Source: DATLXH01 sp035576005 (GTDB lineage Bacteria; Acidobacteriota; Thermoanaerobaculia; Gp7-AA8). Taken from it: a stretch of DNA of 64,000 nt. The DNA is taken from NCBI GenBank assembly GCA_035576005.1, contig DATLXH010000091.1:24865-88864 (forward strand), given 5' to 3'. Below the pieces are notes generated by a model, which was not told where the DNA came from, did not search any database, and was given only the letters and a program-made list of their open reading frames with translations. Positions 51,113 through 59,426 of this stretch are shown piece by piece (position 1 is the stretch's first letter; every line of letters begins with the position of its first letter). The translations under genes and the position numbers were made by a program.

Positions 51113-52816
51113 ATGCGCAGACGTATCCATCAGCTCCTCTTCATCAGCGCCATTCTCACGTCGTCATTACTAAACGCCGCGGAGAAGCCGCGGTTGATCG
51201 TTGTGATCTCAATCGATCAATTCCCATACGAATACCTCGAGCGTTTCTCGCCGTGGTTCGCGCCGGGCGGATTCAACCGCTTCATGAAAGACGGTGCGAA
51301 TTTCGAGAACGCTCGCTACACATACGCGAATACTTACACCGGGCCGGGCCACGCTTCCATCGGCACAGGCTACCTCCCCTCTGAGAGTGGGATCGTCGCG
51401 AATCGCTGGTACGACCGTGAGAAAGGCAAGTCTGTGTACGTGGTCGAAGATTCGACCGTCGATCCGATCGTACCGAAAGGTAAAGAGGATCTCGCCAGTC
51501 GATTGAAAATGTCGCCACGCAACATGGCCGTTGACACTCTCGGCGATCGACTGCAGAAAAACATCTCCGACGCGAAAGTCTACTCAGTGGCCATCAAAGA
51601 TCGCTCGGCAATCCTCATGGCCGGACACAAAGCCGGAGCTGCGTACTGGTTCGACGGACGGCTGCCCGGATTTACCTCGACCCGGTTCTATCCCAAGTCT
51701 GACGAGGCGCTGCTCAATACATTCAACGCCACACTGCCGCAGTATCTGTTGAAGACACCCGAGTGGAAGCAATCCGGACTCATTCCGGACGTTGACCTCG
51801 CGAAGATCACACGGGATCCAGTCTGGCTTCGCGGAACGAAGTCGAACCGCTACGAGCTCGGCACTTCGTTCCCACACAAAATTCGCAACGTCGACGCCCT
51901 TACATACACTCCCTTCGGGAATGACATCGTTTTCGACTTTGCAAGAACCATCATTGATTCCGCAGCCCTCGGCTCGGATGCTTCGCCGGACCTTCTCTAC
52001 ATTGGCCTGTCATCGCCCGACTACCTGGGACACTTCTTCGGTCCTGAGTCACTCGAGGTGGCTGATACCGTGGTGCGGACCGACCGGCAGCTCGAAGCGT
52101 TCCTTTCATGGCTCACGGCGAAGTTCCCGGGAGAGGTTACAGTAGCGCTCACGGCAGATCACGGAGTCCAGTCGATCCCGGAAGTAGCAAGAGACATGGG
52201 GCGGGATGCAGGGAGAGTCGATCTCGACGACGCCGGCGCACTCGCAACCCGGGTGGCCGATCTTCCCCTCGCACGGAGACAGCTCGAGAAGCTCGCGTTC
52301 ACAACTTTGGAAAGGGAACTGACGGACGAGAGTCCTATCCAACGAGCGTTGATCACCTTCTTCGAGGAACCGGCTATCTGGTTCGACTGGTCAAAGGTCG
52401 ATCGACTCAAACTCGATCGTGAGCGCGTCAAGCGTGCATATCGCGACTCGGCAAAGAAACTCGCAGGCGTCGCCGCAGCGTTCACGAATACGGAGTTGCG
52501 GAAAGCAAACCCGAAAGCCGGGTCCATCGAACGGGCCGTCCGTAACTCCTTCCGCTACGACCGTTCGGGAGACGTACTCATCAGCTTGAAATCCGGTTGG
52601 ATCTGGAACTACGACGGGACAGGCGCAACGCATGGACAACCTGTGAAAGCCGATCAGCATGTGCCGGTGATGTTCTGGGGCGCCGGGATCAAAGCGGGTA
52701 CATACACGTCACCAGCGGCTCCAACGGACATCGCGAAAACGCTGGGCGCCATCCTCGGCGTCGAGGCGGGCGGGGCGGAGAGCGTGGCTTTGCCCTGTGT
52801 TGCAGTCCAGAGGTAA
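51113..52816 (+). CDS. PafA-like alkaline phosphatase (phosphodiesterase/nucleotide pyrophosphatase superfamily)
   Basis: The 567-residue protein has an N-terminal signal peptide (QLLFISAILTSSLLNA, cut before AEKP) and an alkaline-phosphatase-superfamily fold. The metal-binding VISIDQFPYEYLE, the nucleophile region NTYTGPGHASIGTGYLPS (Thr in the TYTGPGHA motif) and later DHGVQSIPEVAR, plus HVPVMFWGAGI with a ligand His, match PafA-type phosphate-irrepressible phosphatases. It releases phosphate from phosphomonoesters in the periplasm. It is followed by a long repeat region. Confidence 0.9.
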   Translation: MRRRIHQLLFISAILTSSLLNAAEKPRLIVVISIDQFPYEYLERFSPWFAPGGFNRFMKDGANFENARYTYANTYTGPGHASIGTGYLPSESGIVANRWYDREKGKSVYVVEDSTVDPIVPKGKEDLASRLKMSPRNMAVDTLGDRLQKNISDAKVYSVAIKDRSAILMAGHKAGAAYWFDGRLPGFTSTRFYPKSDEALLNTFNATLPQYLLKTPEWKQSGLIPDVDLAKITRDPVWLRGTKSNRYELGTSFPHKIRNVDALTYTPFGNDIVFDFARTIIDSAALGSDASPDLLYIGLSSPDYLGHFFGPESLEVADTVVRTDRQLEAFLSWLTAKFPGEVTVALTADHGVQSIPEVARDMGRDAGRVDLDDAGALATRVADLPLARRQLEKLAFTTLERELTDESPIQRALITFFEEPAIWFDWSKVDRLKLDRERVKRAYRDSAKKLAGVAAAFTNTELRKANPKAGSIERAVRNSFRYDRSGDVLISLKSGWIWNYDGTGATHGQPVKADQHVPVMFWGAGIKAGTYTSPAAPTDIAKTLGAILGVEAGGAESVALPCVAVQR

Positions 52817-52827
52817 GGACCACTTAC

Positions 52828-52918
52828 ATGCGCATTCTTCGACCAGATACGCATCTTCAACCTAATACGCATCTTCAACCTAATACGCATCTTCAACCAG
52901 ATGCGCATGATTCAACCT
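52828..52918. repeat. 18-bp tandem repeat, about 4-5 units
   Basis: ATACGCATCTTCAACC occurs three times with an 18-base period (about 52847-52900), and diverged units at each end start ATGCGCATTCTTCGACC and ATGCGCATGATTCAACC. It lies 12 bp after the phosphatase stop and just before the hairpin array. No gene is contained in it. Confidence 0.85.
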
Positions 52919-52927
52919 GACCGACGT

Positions 52928-53430
52928 CAGCCGCCAAAGGCGGCGAAAGATCCGTAGCACCCGGCTTCAGCCGGGTGAGAGAGGCGCACAGATCTAAAGC
53001 CCGCGGTAGCGGGCGACAGAATTGCGACGGAGGCTGCAACCTTCTGGCACATTCTGCCGCCCGCGTTCGCGGGCTGACTGGGCCAACGCTCTGTTCACCC
53101 GGCTCAAGCCGGGTGCTACGGATCTGCCGCCCGCGTTCGCGGGCTGGCTGGGCCAACGCTTTGTTCACCCGGCTCAAGCCGGGTGCTACGGATTTGTCGC
53201 CCGCGTTCGCGGGCTGGCTGCGCCAACGCTCTGTTCACCCGGCTCAAGCCGGGTGCTACGGATCTGTCGCCCGCGTTCGCGGGCTGGCTGGGCCAACGCT
53301 CTTGTTCACCCGGCTCAAGCCGGGTGCTACGGATCTGTCGCCCGCGTTCGCGGGCTGGCTGGGCCAACGCTTTTGTTCACCCGGCTCGAGCCGGGTGCTA
53401 CGGATCTGTCGCCCGCGTGCGGCGGCTGGA
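52928..53430. repeat. Tandem array of 70-71 bp units, each with two hairpins
   Basis: Starting with GCCAAAGGCGGCGAAAG and CACCCGGCTTCAGCCGGGTG hairpins (52932-52980), the array proper runs 53058-53412 with CCGCGTTCGCGGG at 53061, 53131, 53201, 53271 and 53342. The spacing is 70, 70, 70 and 71. Each unit contains CCCGCGTTCGCGGG and CACCCGGCTCAAGCCGGGTG, separated by the conserved GGCCAACGCTCTGTT. Unlike a CRISPR, there is no variable spacer. Sister hairpins lie at 3436-3790. The array lies between the convergent phosphatase and RimO genes and explains a 745-bp stretch without a gene. Confidence 0.9.
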
Positions 53431-53561
53431 AAATGTCCGGACTCACGCGCTTCTATGGTCCGCGGCGACCGAAAAAATTTCCACACCCAGCCGCCTCTCC
53501 AGAAGGGGACCTGCGCGTGCGAGAGCGCAGAAGATGGTTTGACTAACCGGCCGCGCAGCCG

Positions 53562-54920
53562 TTAGACAACGCCGCCGACAAGATCGTAGGGGTGCGCGTC
53601 GGTGACCTGCACCCTGACGAACGCCGGCATTTCTCCGATTTTCTCGAGGCCGTCGTTGATGAGAAGCCGCCCGTCAATCTCTGGCGCCTGTGAGATGAGC
53701 CGTCCCTCGAGAAGATGTTCAGTCTCGTCGCACACCCCGGTCACGATCGCCTCGTACACGCCGCCAACACGAGCCTCGTTCCGCGAGAGCGAAATCTTCT
53801 GCTGGAGCTCCATCAGTTTGTCTCGCCGGCGCTCCGCCGTCTTGCGTGACGGCAGGTCAGCCATCTTCCCCGCGGGCGTTCCATCTTCCGCCGAGTAGAC
53901 GAACGCTCCCATCTGATCGAACTGAGCCCATTCTACGAAGTCATAAAGCTCGCCGAAGTCCGCAGGCCCTTCCCCGGGGTGACCGGTAATGAACGTCGTT
54001 CGCAACGAAAGGTCGGGGACCAGATCACGCATACGGGTCACCATCTCGCGATACTGCTTCGAGTTTCCCGGTCTGCGCATGGTGCCGAGAACCTTCGACG
54101 ACACGTGCTGGAGTGGAATGTCGCAGTACGACGCGAACCTCTTCTCCTGACCCATGAGCTCGAACAGACTCCAGTCAACACTTCCGGGATACGCATAGAG
54201 AAAGCGAATCCACTCGAAGCCTGTTTCGTCGAGCAATCTTCTGGTCAGCTGGGTCAGCCCACGCTCCATGCCGAGGTCCTGGCCGTAGCGAGTCGTATCC
54301 TGAGCGACCATACAAAGCTCTTTCACGCCGCTCCGCTCGAGACTCTGCGCCTCGGCGACCAGGGAATCGATGCCACGGCTCCGGAACTTGCCTCGCATCT
54401 GCGGGATTGCGCAGAAGGTACACGGGTTGGAGCATCCTTCTGAGACCTTGAGGTAAGCGTGCGACTTGACGCCGTTCGTCAGAACGCGCGGCAGATCCTC
54501 GTAGAGCCGGACCGACATCTTCTTTTTAACCGGAGCCAGGTCAGTAACAGAGAGCCCGGACACGGCGGCGGAGATTGCGTCGAGATGGTCGAGTCCGACA
54601 AATGCGTCGATCTCAGGAATTGCTTCCTGCATCTCGGTCCGATACTTCTGGACCATGCAACCGGCCACAACAAGCCGCTGCAGTCCTCGTCCCTTCCGCG
54701 CCGCAGCCTCGAGAATCGTGTCGATCGATTCCTGCTTCGCGGCGTCGATAAAGCCGCACGTGTTGACGATGACGACATCGGCGTTTTCCATGTCGTTCGT
54801 GATCTCCATGGCGGTGTCGCCCTGGAGCTGACCGAGCATGATCTCGCTATCGACGAGATTCTTGGGACACCCGAGGGAGATCATCCCCACGCGAGTGACG
54901 GTTCTGGAGGTTTCCTGCAT
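53562..54920 (-). CDS. rimO: Ribosomal protein S12 methylthiotransferase RimO
   Basis: From ATG 54920 the protein is 452 residues. It has an N-terminal UPF0004 domain (MISLGCPKNLVDSEIMLGQL, NTCGFIDAAKQES), a radical-SAM core with the CSNPCTFCAIPQMRG CxxxCxxC cluster motif, and a C-terminal TRAM domain (VYEAIVTGVCDETE, VRVQVTDAHPYDLVGGVV). It adds a methylthio group to Asp89 of S12 using two Fe-S clusters. The frame extends to 55028 over a palindromic repeat, so 54920 was chosen. The first cluster's Cys residues (GCPKN, NTCGF, AGCMVQ) are intact. Confidence 0.96.
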   Translation of the reverse strand: MQETSRTVTRVGMISLGCPKNLVDSEIMLGQLQGDTAMEITNDMENADVVIVNTCGFIDAAKQESIDTILEAAARKGRGLQRLVVAGCMVQKYRTEMQEAIPEIDAFVGLDHLDAISAAVSGLSVTDLAPVKKKMSVRLYEDLPRVLTNGVKSHAYLKVSEGCSNPCTFCAIPQMRGKFRSRGIDSLVAEAQSLERSGVKELCMVAQDTTRYGQDLGMERGLTQLTRRLLDETGFEWIRFLYAYPGSVDWSLFELMGQEKRFASYCDIPLQHVSSKVLGTMRRPGNSKQYREMVTRMRDLVPDLSLRTTFITGHPGEGPADFGELYDFVEWAQFDQMGAFVYSAEDGTPAGKMADLPSRKTAERRRDKLMELQQKISLSRNEARVGGVYEAIVTGVCDETEHLLEGRLISQAPEIDGRLLINDGLEKIGEMPAFVRVQVTDAHPYDLVGGVV

Positions 54921-54981
54921 TTGGAGCGGGAACAGAGGGAGCAGTGCCGGTATTCTGCAAGCGCAGTGAGGGAGGAGTTGC

Positions 54982-55041
54982 GTAACAGACAAGAGTGTCT
55001 GTCCTACACGCGCATGCAGGACAGACACTCTTGTCTGTCAC
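54982..55041. repeat. 60-bp palindrome (family P, copy 2)
   Basis: Arms GTAACAGACAAGAGTGTCTG and its complement pair over 27 bp with a short centre ACGCGCATG; there are a few mismatches relative to copy 1. It sits between the start of rimO and the stop of the unknown gene upstream, and accounts for the longer rimO reading frame. Confidence 0.9.
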
Positions 55042-55064
55042 GCGAAGGAATGGTCCGACAATCA

Positions 55065-56081
55065 TCATTCCTTCCACAACTTCCAGATGGACCTCTCGAT
55101 CCCGACACTCTCCACACGACGGCGTAATCCCGTGTTCATTAATGCGCTTTCGAGAAGCGCATCTCGATCACTCAGGTCCGCCGGCTCGAGTGAGAACCCA
55201 AGGCCCCTGGCCACACGATCCAACGCCATTTCGTGGAGCTCGGCAATCCGTTCCGAAACCGGCTGCCTTGCATTGACCTCGTGTGTCGCCGCGAGCGCCT
55301 CGCCTTTCACAATGTAAATTGAGAAGTTTCGAGCTCTCGCCCACACGATGGCGGCAGCTAGAGTGGCGATATGCCAGTTGCGAAACTGCCTGTAAATCTT
55401 CCTGATCGACCGATTCCGCTCGGCCGCAGGCTTGAGAACGTTCGGTTGAATTTCCCAGATCAGGAGTACGCCTCGCCTGCTGTCGAGCGTTCCACTCGTC
55501 TCCCCGACAGAGCCTGGAATCGTGTGCTGCCTTCCCTCAGCGAGCGCCACGGACAGCGCATCCTCCAATCCGAATGGCATGACGTCGAACGAAACCGTTT
55601 CTGCCCTCCCTCCGAAATGTGCATTCTTGCCGAACATGATCATCCCTTCCGGCATTGGCTGATTGGCGCCGATGATTTTTCGGATGCGCGCCGTTATTTC
55701 CATTGAGAACGGTTCTGATGCGTCGTCTCGGATGCTGCCAAGCGGGGCGACCAGGCCCGAAGCCCGGCCCGCCGTTTCTCGCGGATGCCAGAACCCAGGC
55801 GTCGGCTTCCCCGCCAGCCATTCCGGATGACGCCTGCGAAGAAATCGCTCGACCATCATTCCGCGAATCTCAACAAGATGCTCCGGGCGGAGGTCGCCCG
55901 GTGAACCAAGGCGCTCTGCGAGCTCGATGAATACCTCGAACACCTCGCCGCCCATCGGAATGTAGCATTCGATCAGGGCCGCCTTGGTATCACTCGCGAC
56001 TCCGTACCGCTCGAGCACTGCCGCGACCTTCGGCGGCAGTGAGCCTTCTGGAGACCCGTCGTCTACTCCCTCTCCATTCAC
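55065..56081 (-). CDS. Uncharacterised protein, 338 residues
   Basis: This protein is not recognised as a named family. It is soluble, with mixed helix and strand, and contains a GGEVFEVFIELAERLGS segment, the middle pattern FGKNAHFGGRAETVSFDVMP and a C-terminal helical block (IRKIYRQFRNWHIATLAAAIVWARARNFSIYIVKGEA). There is no signal peptide. The start is a GTG at 56081, 7 bp downstream of the 5'-nucleotidase gene. Gene order with the nucleotidase is suggestive but the function is unknown. Confidence 0.75.
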   Translation of the reverse strand: MNGEGVDDGSPEGSLPPKVAAVLERYGVASDTKAALIECYIPMGGEVFEVFIELAERLGSPGDLRPEHLVEIRGMMVERFLRRRHPEWLAGKPTPGFWHPRETAGRASGLVAPLGSIRDDASEPFSMEITARIRKIIGANQPMPEGMIMFGKNAHFGGRAETVSFDVMPFGLEDALSVALAEGRQHTIPGSVGETSGTLDSRRGVLLIWEIQPNVLKPAAERNRSIRKIYRQFRNWHIATLAAAIVWARARNFSIYIVKGEALAATHEVNARQPVSERIAELHEMALDRVARGLGFSLEPADLSDRDALLESALMNTGLRRRVESVGIERSIWKLWKE

Positions 56082-56088
56082 TCGAAAT

Positions 56089-57939
56089 TCACTCGAAGAT
56101 GAGTCTTGGTTTTCCAGGCAGAAAGAGCGGCTCTTCGGCAGAGTTGACCGTTTTCATTCTGGTGAGCGCCTCAGTGACTGCGTCGCGTAACAGGACCGTG
56201 GAGTTCTGGACCCGCTCGATAGGAACCAACGACATCGGCCACGCCATGAAATCGCCCCCCTGCGCGACGTAGTCAGGCAGCGCGAGAGTGTAGAACTTGT
56301 CGTCCAGAATCGGCTGACCGTCGGACGTCGTGAGCTCAATCAAACGGTCAATCTCCCACGCTTCGATCTTTCCATCTCGATTCATATCCGTCGGCGCCAC
56401 TTTCGTTGCGCGATCAGTTAGGCGTGCTCTCAACCCGGAAAGAGGAAAGTAGCCTCGAAAGCCGCTTTCCGCAAACCGCATGATCGTCTTGAGCTCAGCC
56501 CCGGTCACGCGCACGACTGTGATGTAGTTGTCGAACGGCAGAGCAAGATGGACCTCGCCGAATGTGATCGGGCCCGCGTCGATCGCAGACCGGATTCCAA
56601 AAAAATTCACGATCGCAAAGTCGGTACCCGCCTTCTGCCGCATGGAATCGGTGACCAGGTTCCCCAGGTCGGTTTCCCCTTCGGGCGGATCATGAAGGAG
56701 CGGGCGTGCGGCGGTCGCCACGACCCGTGCCTTCTGAGCCGCAACCCGCGCAAAAACGGGAGCCAGGAGGGCAACGACTCGTTCGTCCGGGACAATAGTC
56801 CGTCCATGAATCGAAGCAGGCACGAGCGCGCCTCTGCCGCCCGCAGGCGCAGGCTGGGACCCGTCGCAGTTACCCAGCTTCGAAAAATATTCACGACAGA
56901 TCGGAATCGGCCCTTCGATTCGTGTGCGCTCCGGAAGCACCCGTCGGGTTCTGGAATCGTAGTAGAGGTGCAGTAGGGTTATGTGACGTCCCCACCTTCC
57001 GGATTGCGCAACAGGCACACCGTGCATCCAATGATGGATGATGTGATGCGAATGACCCGACACCACAGCGTCAACCGTTCCTCGAGGCAGCCTCGACAGT
57101 AGAACGTCCATCTCATCCCTGTCTGCGCAATGACTGTCGGGATCGCCCGGGGCGATGAGTCGCGATGGTCCCGTGGAAGTCGTGCAGGTTCCGCCGATGT
57201 GAGCGACCAGGACGACGACATCCGCGCCCTCACTCCGGAGTTTCGCGGCCTCAGCGATCACTGGCTCGGCCGGGTCCGGGAAAAGAAGGTCCTTTACGAG
57301 AGCCGGATGAGCGGTCTCCGCAGATTCGACAGTCGTGGCACCAACGACGCCCACACGAATCGGACCGGCGGTAAGCATCACGGAACGACGCATCTCGGGC
57401 AGCGGATCGGCGCCCTTCTCACGCGGCTCGATATTCGAAGCGAGATAGGGATAAGCGGCTTCCTTCATTCTCGCGCGGAATGCGCCTTTCGTGTCGGCGC
57501 CGACCAGGCCGGGGCCAACAGCGCCGTAATCGAACTCGTGATTTCCTACCGCGGCAGCATTGAGGCCCGCGGCATTGAAAAACCTGACTACCGACGCGCC
57601 TTCCTCCAGATTGCTCTCCAATGGGCCCTGAAACTGATCGCCGCCGTCGAGCCAGATCAGTGACGAGCCGTACTGGCTGCGAAGAGCGTTGATGTATCCG
57701 GCCAGGGTTGCAGCGCCTCCGACCTCGTACTCGGTACCGGAGACACCTTCCCTCTCGACGGTCCGGAGGACCGAAGGAGCGAGCGAACCGTGGAAGTCAT
57801 TGGTGGCAACGACGACCAGATGATGGACTTCCGATGAGTCGCTCCTCCCCCGGGACGACGCGCAGGAAAGAGTGAGCAACGTCAGCAGAATGAAGGCGAG
57901 AAGCGGCGCGGACTTTGAGCGAGGCATTGAGCGAGGCAT
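56089..57939 (-). CDS. 5'-nucleotidase-type metallophosphatase lipoprotein
   Basis: The 616-residue protein has a lipoprotein signal (PLLAFILLTLLTLSC, Cys then ASSRG). The N-terminal metallophosphatase domain shows NDFHGSL, LDGGDQFQGPL, GNHEFDYGAVG and SGHSHHIIH motifs. The C-terminal 5'-nucleotidase domain (about 400-560) includes TDLGNLVTDSMRQKAGTDFAIVN and ITFGEVHLALPFDNYITVV. Enzymes of this UshA/CpdB type hydrolyse nucleotides or cyclic nucleotides outside the cell or in the periplasm. Start 57939 has AGGAG 8 bases upstream; a second ATG at 57927 is also possible. The long insertion in the middle (about 270-370) is common in the group. Confidence 0.92.
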   Translation of the reverse strand: MPRSMPRSKSAPLLAFILLTLLTLSCASSRGRSDSSEVHHLVVVATNDFHGSLAPSVLRTVEREGVSGTEYEVGGAATLAGYINALRSQYGSSLIWLDGGDQFQGPLESNLEEGASVVRFFNAAGLNAAAVGNHEFDYGAVGPGLVGADTKGAFRARMKEAAYPYLASNIEPREKGADPLPEMRRSVMLTAGPIRVGVVGATTVESAETAHPALVKDLLFPDPAEPVIAEAAKLRSEGADVVVLVAHIGGTCTTSTGPSRLIAPGDPDSHCADRDEMDVLLSRLPRGTVDAVVSGHSHHIIHHWMHGVPVAQSGRWGRHITLLHLYYDSRTRRVLPERTRIEGPIPICREYFSKLGNCDGSQPAPAGGRGALVPASIHGRTIVPDERVVALLAPVFARVAAQKARVVATAARPLLHDPPEGETDLGNLVTDSMRQKAGTDFAIVNFFGIRSAIDAGPITFGEVHLALPFDNYITVVRVTGAELKTIMRFAESGFRGYFPLSGLRARLTDRATKVAPTDMNRDGKIEAWEIDRLIELTTSDGQPILDDKFYTLALPDYVAQGGDFMAWPMSLVPIERVQNSTVLLRDAVTEALTRMKTVNSAEEPLFLPGKPRLIFE

Positions 57940-58056
57940 GGAGCGACTCCTGGAGTTCTCTTGAGCGCCGCTACTTTACAGGATGAGGCAACGGTCCACG
58001 AAAAACACAAGGAGCGAGAACCGTTGTTTAACAGCGTCAAAGCGACAGTGTCGCCC

Positions 58057-58112
58057 GACAGACAAGAGTGTCTGTCCTACACGCGCATGTAGGACAGACA
58101 CTCTTGTCTGTC
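58057..58112. repeat. 56-bp palindrome (family P, copy 3)
   Basis: GACAGACAAGAGTGTCTGTC pairs with its complement through a palindromic centre CTACACGCGCATGTAG; it is nearly identical to copies at 23293 and 54982. It lies 118 bp upstream of the 5'-nucleotidase start and in the gap to the dihydrouridine-synthase gene. The rest of the 281-bp gap holds no supported gene. Confidence 0.9.
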
Positions 58113-58220
58113 ACGCGAAACTATCGTTTACGGCGAACACTGAATGCTGCCTTCCGGGCCGCTGCAGATCTAGCTCTGGCGGTCGCCACGCACGCCAGCC
58201 TAACCGGGCTATGAGCTCAA

Positions 58221-59207
58221 CTACGCAGCAGCGATACTTCGCGTCCGGTCGAGCAGGCGCAGGACGTCATCAATCGAGAGGCTCCCCGCGAGACCCTGTC
58301 TGAGGTCCTTGCCATGAGCAATCCCCTTCGAGAACCAGCCGATCACAGTCCTCGCCTTGTGAAGCTTCCACTTGTCGGGCTGCGGAGCGCCGTCGATCTT
58401 CTTCAGATACCGCTCCATCGCTTCGATGCGCCGATCCGTCTCATCCTCGACTGCGATGCCTGAAACGTACGCATTGATGTCGCGAAAGATGAACGGGTTG
58501 TGAAGCGCCGCCCTGCCGATCATCACTCCGTCGCACTTCGTCAACTCGAACATGCGCACTGCGTCTTCGGCGGTCTTGACATCGCCGTTGCCGAACAGCG
58601 GAATGCCGATCTCACTCTTCACCGCCTTGATGTACTCCCAGTCGCTGGCACCTTCATACGACTGCTGTCTGGTCCTCGCATGGATGGCAATGGAAGCAAC
58701 CCCGAGGGACTCGAAACGCTTGAGCAGTGGAATGACCTCGTCACTCTCCCAGCCCTTGCGGACTTTCACCGTCACAGGAATCCGAACCCGCTTCCTGATT
58801 TTCTCCACAACGCGAGCAGCCCGATCGAAGTCCCTGAGCAACGCTGACCCCGCGCCGCTGTTCACAACCTTCTTGACCGGACAGCCCATATTGATGTCGA
58901 CAATATCGATCCCCTGCTCCTCCACTATGGCCGCGGCATCGTCCATGCGGTCGGGATCCCCTCCGTAAATCTGGATGGCAACTGGTCGCTCCGCTTCGCT
59001 GAAGCTCAGCATTTGAGTGCTCCGCGAATTGTTGCGCGTCAGTCCCTCTGCTGAGATGAACTCAGAGACGACGAGTCCCACCCCGCCCAGTTCCTTGACC
59101 AGCGAACGGTAATAGGTATCGGTGACCTCCGCCATTGGTGCCAGAGCGAGTGGAGGGTAGATTGCGATCCCACCAATATCGAATCCCTTTAATTTGAACC
59201 TTTCCAT
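58221..59207 (-). CDS. dusB: tRNA-dihydrouridine synthase (Dus family)
   Basis: The 328-residue protein has a TIM-barrel with FMN-binding motifs and the catalytic segment NMGCPVKKVVNSGAG (Cys in the GCP motif), followed by PVTVKVRKGWES, IAIHARTRQQSYEGASDW and FGNGDVKTAEDAV, all typical of DusB. The C-terminal helical recognition domain (IEAMERYLKKIDG, ARTVIGWFSKGI) is present. It reduces uridines in the tRNA D-loop using FMN and NADPH. The gene starts ATG 59207 and diverges from the HtrA gene. Confidence 0.95.
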   Translation of the reverse strand: MERFKLKGFDIGGIAIYPPLALAPMAEVTDTYYRSLVKELGGVGLVVSEFISAEGLTRNNSRSTQMLSFSEAERPVAIQIYGGDPDRMDDAAAIVEEQGIDIVDINMGCPVKKVVNSGAGSALLRDFDRAARVVEKIRKRVRIPVTVKVRKGWESDEVIPLLKRFESLGVASIAIHARTRQQSYEGASDWEYIKAVKSEIGIPLFGNGDVKTAEDAVRMFELTKCDGVMIGRAALHNPFIFRDINAYVSGIAVEDETDRRIEAMERYLKKIDGAPQPDKWKLHKARTVIGWFSKGIAHGKDLRQGLAGSLSIDDVLRLLDRTRSIAAA

Positions 59208-59426
59208 GTGAACGTTCCGTTAACAGAGGGTGATAGCCATCCTCTTCCGACCCAAAGCGAGAAACGTTGTCGAGAACAGCACGTCCCACATCTGGCTGAA
59301 CAGTGTGCACACGGAAAAAGCTTGCGGCCCGCCGAGCGGCTGCGAAAAAGCGGATAATCGCTGCCTGACCGTGGCACCCTGAGTGCAAGCCGCGAAGTCT
59401 GAGGCCATCCCAGGAGGAACAGCGTA

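Noticed and set aside
53058..53412. Regularly spaced repeats that could be a CRISPR array
   Set aside because: The units are 70-71 bp with no variable spacers; every unit is almost identical and there are no cas genes nearby.
52893..53565. Open frames over the hairpin array on both strands
   Set aside because: They consist only of repeat translations; the frame shifts between 70- and 71-bp units.
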